Positions 56,441-64,000 of a stretch of DNA of 64,000 bases are shown piece by piece. The notes under the pieces are model-generated. The model was not told the DNA's origin and did not search any database. It saw only the letters and a program-made list of their open reading frames with translations. Source of the DNA: Stomoxys calcitrans (taxonomy: Eukaryota > Arthropoda > Insecta > Diptera > Muscidae); contig NC_081552.1 in assembly GCF_963082655.1 (NCBI RefSeq), positions 1,240,001-1,304,000 on the forward strand, in the 5' to 3' direction. Each line of letters opens with the position of its first letter. Position 1 is the stretch's first letter. The position numbers and the translations under genes were made by a program.

Positions 56441-57499
56441 TTCTGGCTTTTTGGGAAAAGTAAAAAAGATTTCAAGCACAGCACGAGGTAATCATTTCAC
56501 AGAAACTACATAGTAATTGGCTAATAAATGTTAATGCCATATAAGCCATTATGCGGTCGCAGTGAGGCCAATAAACCCTTGAAAAATAATGAATGAAAAT
56601 ACGCGACGGTATGTGTGGAAGTTTCATATGATTAAAATATAATCTCCAGATTCATCTTTCGTTGCCGCCACTATCTTGGTCTTCAAACACATGACGGTGT
56701 GAGAATTGAATTTAATTGTCAACTTCGTTTTTTTTTCTCCTTTTGTGGCACACACGGAATGTTTTAACGAATTCACTAATCTACATCCATAACGTTGTAT
56801 GCATGAATGTGTATGTATGTGTGTCTAATAGTAAATAACATTAGGTAGGCTAGGCATGTATGCATAAGGCAATGCCGATGCCTCGACAAAGCATACGAAG
56901 TCATGTTTAGTGGCCGCAAATGAGAAAATAACCAAAGAAGAAAAAATACATCCGAAATATGCCTGTGATATGCTGAGAAAACGTTTGTCCTTACTTTGAA
57001 TACGGCGTCAGAGTCCTCGGGTCGGAGTCGAGGCAGTATAGTCTCCGACTCCGTCTGCAATTCCAGACTCCGAGTATACAGCCCACATTTTAAGGAAAAA
57101 CTGGCATTGGTGAAAGATATTTTGCTTAGAACTGACAACTTTTTGTCGTAGATGGTAGTTAATAGAATCATAACTTTGCTTATTATTATTAAAAAGAAAT
57201 TGAAACCCATACATCGGTGAAGACAAGAAAATTAATTTGGGGAAGAGGACCTTAGTGAAAGAAGCAGAAACTTAAGGCGATAGGAGAGGCGAACGGAACT
57301 CTGGTATTACCATCTGGAAGTTCATGCTGAACGAATGGATCAAAGCTTGTGGACAGAGTGGGTTTACATTCAGGGCTCAGGGACTGAGATCTGTTTCCGA
57401 CTGCCTGACCACAATACGATCCTGCAGTCTGCGACGCAGTCTGATTTCAGGCCGTGGGCAATAAACGCACATGCATCACTTACTATACTTTAATTGGCT
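56441..57499. other. Noncoding, no feature recognised
   Basis: No repeat or coding signature; GACTCCGAG-type phrases near 57,010-57,080 form a small local repeat. Confidence 0.4.
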
Positions 57500-58315
57500 A
57501 TGACGCAGCATTTGTGCCATTAGTCGAACCTAGAATAGCGTTCCAAACGCATCGATCTTCTGCGCTCCTTCTGGAATCTCCGACGAGGGATTTTTCTCTC
57601 AAACACCCCAAGTACTGGCTCATCTGCTCTCCCAAGTACCCATGCTTCGGAGCCGTACAACACCACAGGTATTATCAGTGTCTTGTATATTGCAATTTTC
57701 GTCTGTAGAGAGGTGTCTTTGCACCTCATCTGCTTGCTCGATCCAAAGTAGCATCTTTTAGCCAATATTATCCTTCGTTCTATTTTAAAACTGGTGTCAT
57801 TTGTTTCGGTTACGGCGGTGCTGCGGTAGATAAAGTCGTTGACTATCCAAAAGTTTTGGTCCCCAACTTTTTCCATTTTCTTTATCTGCTCGGGTATACA
57901 GGGCTTTGTGGGAGTTGATATCATCCCCTTTGTCTTATCTCCATTTACTGCCAATCCCAACGAAAGTTGATTCTCTTTCCATACTTTCTCTTCCGTTGAC
58001 CGACCCATAATATCGGTGTGATCGACATAGACGAGAAGCATATGTTCTCTTGTGAGTAGTGTGCCTATTCATACCTGTATCTCGTATATTCTTCTCCAAC
58101 GGGATATTAAAGAGATAACATGGTAGGCTGTCTCCCTGTCTAAAACCTCATTTGGTATAGAACGGTTCGGAGAGGTTCTTTCCTATTTTAACTGAGGAAC
58201 GTGCATTAGCAGGCGTCTTCCTGCAATGTCTTATCAGTTTTGCAGGGAAACCAAACTCAGACATCGCTTGAAATACCTTTGAACGTAAAGGGCTGTCGAA
58301 GATGGCTTTGTGGTA
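57500..58315 (-). pseudogene. LINE RT C-terminal relic (same family as 37.1 kb)
   Basis: From 58,315 leftward the minus strand encodes PLRSKVFQAMSEFG-like, RGFRQGDSLPCYLFN-like (motif B) and then motif C, which reads YVDHTDIMGRS at 58,029-58,018 where the family has YADD. It continues with GLAVNGDKTKGM, IKMTDTSF-like and KTLIIPVVLYGSEAWVLGR, the thumb/C-terminal region, ending with a frame decay near 57,520. Motif A is only partly present. Several frameshifts and the lost Asp pair make it inactive. It complements the N-terminal piece at 37,145-38,912. Confidence 0.85.
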
Positions 58316-58344
58316 AGATTTTGTGTGGTAGATTTTTAGCGAAA

Positions 58345-59040
58345 TTGCATTTTTATATCCACCGCCATAGGATGGAGGTTATATTAAATTTAGTCATTCT
58401 GTTAACAACACATCAAAATATACATTTCTTGATCGTAGTAAAATTCTACGACCATCCGTTCGTCTGTTGTAATCTCGCTACAGCCTTCAAAAGGTTACAT
58501 ATTGGGCTAAAATTTGGCACAGTAAGTGGTGTTAAGTGGTAATCTGGATCGGATTGTATCTTAAGTTCTCATATAGGGCGATTCTCAGATTTAAGGCTTA
58601 AGGCCCACAAATATCGAATTAATTGCTCGATGTATCTGAAATTTGACACAGCGAACTGTGTTTTACTCTTTGACGTGCTTGCAAATATGGTTTAGATCGT
58701 TAATTATTGGGTTTTCCCCCACATAGACTGAACTCCCGGTTGAAGGTCTTTCTCCCATAATATTGCGCAGATAACATCATATGTGGATATAGCTGCCAAA
58801 AGTATCGATTTACGGTCCTGAACACACATAAGACCCATTTATTACCCGATTTCACAGGAATTTGGAACAGTGAATTGAGGCGAATTTGGTCTAAAACAGA
58901 TCATACTTCGATTTAGCTGCTCTGGGTAAATAAGTGGTTCAAATTTCTCCGGATTTTGTCGAAATGCTGTTAGTTTATACTCGAGTAGATGGGTATCCAA
59001 AGTTCGGCTGGGCCCATATCTCTCTTTTTACATGTTTTAT
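58345..59040 (+). repeat. DINE-like element, diverged copy
   Basis: TTATATCCACCGCCATAGGATG, CGACCATCCGTTCGTCTG, several GAAATTTG(G/A)(C/A)ACAGTGAA-type units and an end CCAAAGTTCGGCTGGGCCC. No coding. Confidence 0.7.
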
Positions 59041-59079
59041 GTTACACTAGCTGGGCCGGTGATGACATGATTCAAGTTT

Positions 59080-59515
59080 GAAAATTATTTATATTCGTAT
59101 TCTACTCTCAAGTACATTTCGTTTGAATCCCATATTGTCCCGATCGATCTACATGTCCGTTTGGGGGTGGTTTTTGGGCTAAGCCGATCCCTTTGGAACT
59201 TGACCCAAAATTCTTATATAAGTTTCGTATTCTACTTCCAATTACTTTTTATTTGATATCCATATTGCCACAATTGTTTGGGCGGGCCTTCTGAAACGTC
59301 AGATCGAGTTGTTATATCAAGTTCGTACTCTACTCTTAAATACCTTTCATTGGATACCCATATTGTCGCAATCGGTAAAAATTTCCCTTTGGGTGGGTTT
59401 TGGGTTAGGGCGTCCCCACGGTTATTTGAGCTCAAACTTGTATACCAATTTTGTGTTTTCGGTTACGAGTTAAGAGTCTTAGTCTGCTGGGAGGGAATTT
59501 GGTAGGTTTTTTGAA
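59080..59515 (-). repeat. Helitron-type tandem repeats (reverse)
   Basis: CGTATTCTACTCTCAAGTAC, CATATTGTC(C/G)C(G/A)ATCG and TTTCATTGGATACCCATATTG are reverse-complement forms of the GGGAGTAGA...GGGCTCAAATGAAAGG units at 33,689-35,448. Ends lost. Confidence 0.6.
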
Positions 59516-59639
59516 AAATGCTGGTCGAAAAGTTTTTTTTTGTAGTAATAACTCTACTCTCTATTATTACCCCTTAAAAGCAAATTTTAAGAATTTTGGC
59601 GCCGCAAATGATTGAACTCATGATTTAAAGAACAAAAAA

Positions 59640-59745
59640 GAATATAAAATTAATTTTTTACCGACCGGGGGATTCGAACCTGGGTTTGCAAGTCATGAAT
59701 GACATGGGCCTATTTTAACATCCACGACATCTAAAGAATTTCTTG
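59640..59745 (-). repeat. tRNA-like SINE head (minus)
   Basis: GACCGGGGGATTCGAACCTGG is a reverse-strand B box (CCAGGTTCGAATCC). The upstream part on that strand, GTGGATGTTAAAATAGG, is only loosely A-box-like. A real tRNA is unlikely because no cloverleaf closes. Confidence 0.4.
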
Positions 59746-62205
59746 AAAGTCCACAAAATTTCAATAATTTTGTTTGTCAAGCCTCTACAAGCCTACTTCA
59801 ACAAATAATGTCTTCGATTCAATATCAAAATTCGTTGAGACTTTAAAGTTTCACATACATATTTGTTAATTGGTATTTTCGAAGATTTATTTATTTCTGT
59901 GCAGATATCGAAATCCATAACCATTTCGTATCTTCTTCCATCTAGAGCCTGAAAAAGTAGATTCTGAAGGTTTGGTGAGTAAGAGATCGAACTTTGACCA
60001 AAACAAAATTTGGATACGATTGTATCCTGAAAAATGTACGCCAATAATAGTTCTACCTCATTTTAAGCCACGATATTAAAAAGTAATGAATGTTGCCAAT
60101 TATTTAGAAAAATGCTTGGAGGGGGACGGATACGTCGTTGAATGTATAAATATTACCAGTATCAAAATTTGTGTGGAGGTTACACACTAATGTTGATGCT
60201 GGAAACTTTTGTGTGAAACCTTCTCTACGAAGATTGAATATTGGTGTTATGTGCTATAGGGAGGAGTTTTAAGCTCACCGTTGAGCTATAAACTTGCGCT
60301 CAAGCCTTCTTTGAGAGAAGTCACTCGGATGTTCCTTGTTGGGTTATGTTTAGGCAAAATTTTAAATTTACAATCTGTCTAACAAAATATACTTTAGTAT
60401 TTGGGCTTTTTCATTGTCCCTACTGCTTACTGTTACAACAATGTTGGCTAGTTCGGCTGCTGCTATATGACCTAATGTAATAAAATAGTACACCCATATG
60501 CACAAAGCCAAATGAATGATTTTCATCCCGGCCATAAGAGGCATAGTTGTTATTAACCAAAAAAAAAAAAAAAAATATCGCACGTTGGGCATATTTTGAG
60601 GCAGGCGAGAAAGTGTGGGAGTTATCAGTAGGAGATCACATCTGTCTGCTATTGTTTTACTCACCTCTAATCACAGCGTTTTCATGCAAGTTCATATTCC
60701 TAATGCACTGTAACACCGATCTGAACCATTAGGCCTCCTATTAACAACAATGCAAGCAGCACTGGTGGTGGTAAGTTGAGCAATCACATAAATGAAACTA
60801 CCACATTAGTTCTACGGTTGTGTTGCATCGTTTCTTTTCTACTTTTATAAGGGCGGCCATTTGTTATTTTTCTCCAAAATATCTCTTGGTTTGTCAAGTC
60901 TTTTTCTCCACTTCGGAAGTAATTATGAAGGTAATTATATAAAGTGTCCCCCAACAACACCTGCGCCACATGTACTTTCCGCAAGGCTTGTGCAACCAGT
61001 CTGGTCCCCCTTGTCAATCACCCACCTCCCACACCTAGGTGAATTATGGTGATTATACCATAAGGCAGCAAATATTCCAGGCTGCTACTTAAGACCAACC
61101 ACCTACCCCCGACTTTCTCATTGTTAGGGCGGCCACCTTGCAGACATTAACAGATTTACCACGAAAATATTGTTGCTATCATCACTTTTCTTTTCGTTCA
61201 TTGTTGGAGTTTGCGACTTTTCACGCAAATATTACATTAAAATTTCTAAAACAAAAACTTGTATTTGGTAGCTAGCTAGCAAACAAAAACATTACAATGT
61301 TGATTCTCACCAAAAACAAAAACAAAAACAAAAACATAAAACAGACCATCGTTGTGTACTTTAATTGCACTCGCATTTGTTTTCCTGTACTACTCCGCTT
61401 GGTTGTTGTTGCTGCCGCTGTCTCTCGTGGCGTGTTGGGCTTTGATTCATATTGGCTCTGTAGCAGGTACACGACAACAAGTATGCTACTTACTACTCAA
61501 CTTGGTTGTATAATAAATTAATTATCATCATTTCTTTTCATAATTGGCTCAAAGTGTAGAGGGAAAACCACGAAAACGAAAACGAAAAGCGAACAGCGGC
61601 AAATAGACCTACGACAGCAGCGCGAGTGCAGGGCCAAAAAGAAAGTGTGCATCAAATTAAAGTTTTTCCGTTTTATTGTCTTCGAAGGGAATGCTGAAAT
61701 CGATGGCAATATTTTTGAGCTTTTCAGCATTTGTAGCCTGGGATCAATCAAATTAAAGTAGCATCAACTGAATGCGGGTAATGTAGCTATGATAAGAAAC
61801 GCTTGTAACGGCGGGGGTTTGTGTCTTAAGTCTTTTGAATCATTTCCCCCTAAGATTTGTTCAAGTCAAATGTTATGCATTATCCATGGCATTGAGAAGA
61901 GGGTATATTGTTGGGGAAAATATTTCTTTTCACATTGTGATTAAGAGAGAATTTCATTCATTCATTTGTTTTTTTTTTTTTGTAAAATATTAAAAATTTA
62001 AAAACAGAATATGAAATGAAACATTTTAATAAAAAAAACTAAAAGTAATTTAAAAAAAATACAAAATTAAGGCAATACTTTGTTATGCAATAAAAATTAA
62101 AACTAAGGTCCATTAATAAACATTTTAATTTTTGTTAAAGTTTTGTTCAAGTTTAAACAATGTTGCACAAAACAAAAATAATATAAAAAATAAAAACTAC
62201 AAATA
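59746..62205. other. Apparently unique noncoding DNA
   Basis: No transposon or domain recognised. Includes a poly-A run at 60,559-60,576, (AACAAA)n-type sequence at 61,311-61,335 and AT-rich DNA from 61,960. Possible intron of the gene with the 52,961 exon. Confidence 0.4.
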
Positions 62206-62441
62206 TTGGGTTGCCCAAAAAGTAATTGCGGATTTTTCATATAGTCGGCGTTGACAAGTTTTTTCACAGCTTGTGACTCTGTAATTGCATTCTTTCTTCT
62301 GTCAGTTATCAGCTGTTACTTTTAGCTTGCTTTAGAAAAAAAGTGTAAAAAAGTATATTTGATTAAAGTTCATTCTAAGTTTTATTAAAAATGCATTTAC
62401 TTTCTTTTAAAAAATCCGCAATTACTTTTTGGGCAACCCAA
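62206..62441. mobile_element. Mariner-type MITE, 236 bp, TA target duplication
   Basis: Same terminal repeats as 9784-10,001 and flanked by TA at 62,204-62,205 and 62,442-62,443. Inverted relative to the first copy: CACAGCTTGTGACTCTGTAA here against TTACAGAGTCACAAGCTGTG there. Confidence 0.9.
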
Positions 62442-62644
62442 TAGAACAACTTAAAAATAATCATGTGTTAATAAATAAATTATTTAACGTTTTTTTACAA
62501 ACTACACTTGTGTTCAATTTAATAGGAGTGCTAAACAAAGCAAATTACGTTCATATTGGTCTTCCCATCGCCTCGTTCAAAAAAATAGGAGTATGAATGA
62601 TTTGTAACAGCCTCAAATTTTATTCAAAATAAGTGAAGACTAGC
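62442..62644. other. AT-rich spacer
   Basis: Nothing recognised. Confidence 0.4.
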
Positions 62645-62885
62645 AGCAGCAGTTGCTGGCGTTGCATAAGAGATCGATGAGTACCTTGACAGGGGTCATA
62701 ACCGGACACTGTGCCATAGGCCACATGGGGATACCGCACAATGACTTCTGTAGGAGTTGCCTCGATAGAGATTAGGAGGAGACTATTGAGCACTTGCTGT
62801 GTTCTTGTCTGGGTCAGCAGAGGCGTAGGCTCTCCTTTCTGAAGAGCCGTTTCTTCTGCTATCTGGGTGACCTTGCGAACGTATC
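62645..62885 (+). pseudogene. LINE polyprotein C-terminal zinc-binding fragment
   Basis: Plus strand frame: TLTGVITGHCAIGHMGIP, FCRSCLDRD, a stop codon (TAG), then EETIEHLLCSCLGQQRRRL. The C-x2-C...H-x4-C pattern is the end of jockey/R1-like polyproteins. Only this piece survives. Related to 17,741-18,150. Confidence 0.75.
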
Positions 62886-63054
62886 TCTTGAGTGTCTCCT
62901 GAGATATGTTAAAGGAACAGGATGGTTCCGACACGGGGGGTGCCATTAGCACCGGCGTAGGTACATCCGTGCTTGGGTGAAGACGGACGTTTCTTCACCC
63001 CCTGCTCGGGTTCTCCATTCCCCCTGTCTTTTATTTTATTCGTGTATAACCTCT
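62886..63054. other. Short spacer, possible LINE 3' remnant
   Basis: No signature beyond the preceding LINE piece. Confidence 0.3.
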
Positions 63055-63325
63055 AGTCCACCGTGGCGCAGAGGTTAGCATGTCCGCCAATGACGCTGAA
63101 CGCCTGGGTACGAATTCTGGCGAGACCATCAGAAAAAATTTTCAGCGGTGGTTTTCCCCTCCTAATGCTGGCAACATTTGTGAGGTACTATGCCATGTAA
63201 AATTTCTCTCCAAAGAGGTGTCGCACTGCGGCACGCCGTCCGGACTCAGCTATAAAAAGGAGGCCCCTTACCATTGAGCTTAAACTTGAATCGGACTGCA
63301 TTGATATGTGAGAAGTTGCAATTTG
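63055..63325 (+). mobile_element. SINE-1, full-length reference copy
   Basis: tRNA-like head with A box TGGCGCAGAGGTTAGCA (63,064-63,080) and B-box-like GGGTACGAATTCTGG near 63,107, then GAGACCATCAGAAAAAATTT, GCGGTGGTTTTCCCCTCC, GAGGTACTATGCCATG, AAAGAGGTGTCGCACTGCGG, AAAAAGGAGGCCCCTTACC and TTGATATGTGAGAAG. The longest and best-kept of about ten copies in the window. Confidence 0.85.
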
Positions 63326-64000
63326 CAATAACCTCTAGTCCGAGATGAAATTAAAAGTTTTAACTAGGTGAACCATATTGAAACTAAGTTATTGTTTTTC
63401 GTTGGAAAAAAAAATCGGCCGACAAATAAGCATTTTATGAAACAAAAACATGGCAAATTTCATTTTTAAGGTAATGCAAATCTTCGAAAAATTTATGTTT
63501 TGGCAAATGTTGGCAGCTAATTTTATAAAAAAGTGAAAGCACACGTGCTGGGTTAAAAGACATATACAATGTCTCTTTGTTCTTCTTTGTACTTTTTTTG
63601 GTTTCACTCCACTTTTATTAGCATTTTCTAAAAAAAAAAACATAAAAATATTAATTTAAAAAAAAAAAACTCGCTCATTTCTCTCCAATGGCATCAAGAT
63701 GTCAACTTTGGATATATGTTTCCAAAAGCTCTTGTAAGTACCTTTCAGTTCGGGTATCACTTTGTTTTATAACTAGTTATAAAGTATGTAATTTATCAAA
63801 GCAAAGTAGAGCAAATAATACGTCATGAAAAATTTGTAAAAAACTGTTCCAATGCCACCTACAAAAACTGTGGTTTTTCTCCATTTGAAAGTGTTTTCTA
63901 TTGGAATAAATCAAAAATATGTCAAAACGCCATTTACTTTGGCCAAAAAATGGGTCATTGGAACCATAGTGCATTGTTGAAAAGTAACTTATTCCAAAAA
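63326..64000. other. AT-rich noncoding DNA at the right edge
   Basis: No gene, repeat or RNA recognised. Confidence 0.4.

Noticed and set aside
63055..63135. tRNA genes at A/B-box sites (also 13.9, 23.8, 59.7 kb)
   Set aside because: The heads continue into repeated SINE bodies and do not close a cloverleaf.

Overview
The window is nuclear DNA of a higher (calyptrate) fly. It is AT-rich, intron-like and packed with transposon relics, with only two host coding exons that I can support. A muscid such as Stomoxys, Musca or Haematobia is my best guess. The reasons are a fly-type mucolipin exon, a very abundant repeat whose ends and CGGACGGACATGGC core resemble Drosophila DINE-1/INE-1 (Helentron-related) elements, fly-type mariner MITEs and tRNA-derived SINEs. 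The species call is inference. There is no operon, CRISPR array or prokaryotic feature.

Layout. 1-1.4 kb: on the minus strand, the N-terminal coding exon of a TRPML/mucolipin channel gene, with its first intron running off the left edge. 1.6-5.95 kb: two ~120-bp direct repeats with a pogo/Tigger-like end, a long (TA)n tract, a mariner-family deletion derivative with 195-bp inverted repeats, a LINE relic, a Tc1-like relic and a mariner relic. 6-18.2 kb: DINE-like copies with ~150-bp internal arrays, a mariner MITE, Helitron-type repeats, a Penelope-like RT relic and LINE relics. 18.2-22.8 kb: the longest apparently single-copy stretch, with microsatellites. 23-35.5 kb: SINEs, two nearly complete DINE-like elements in opposite orientation, a CAGCAG-rich repeat family, and two Helitron-like elements joined head to tail. 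35.5-44.4 kb: a LINE with endonuclease and partial RT, a ~1.4-kb foldback element, SINEs, and another CAGCAG-rich element. 44.6-49.3 kb: a young Ty3/Gypsy-type LTR retrotransposon (identical-length 256-bp LTRs, one mismatch, ATAT target duplication) sitting inside a DINE-like copy. 49.3-51.3 kb: two more DINE-like copies. 53 kb: on the plus strand, one internal exon of an Ala/Ser/Thr/Asn-rich protein I do not recognise, in long flanking intron-like DNA. 54.8-64 kb: nested DINE/SINE/mariner insertions, LINE relics, a second mariner MITE and a full-length SINE.

The host genes do not visibly form a functional unit: TRPML is an endolysosomal cation channel, and the second gene looks like a low-complexity regulatory protein. 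The mobile elements are nearly all broken. The LTR element is the youngest; it keeps RNase H and integrase but has lost gag, protease and most RT. I did not find a new gene system. The most unusual items are structural: the foldback, the Helitron tandem junction, the inverted DINE pair with regular 152-bp arrays, the CAGCAG-rich family, the mariner derivative whose two long TIRs each carry a transposase N-terminus, and a hammerhead-like core in the Penelope relic.
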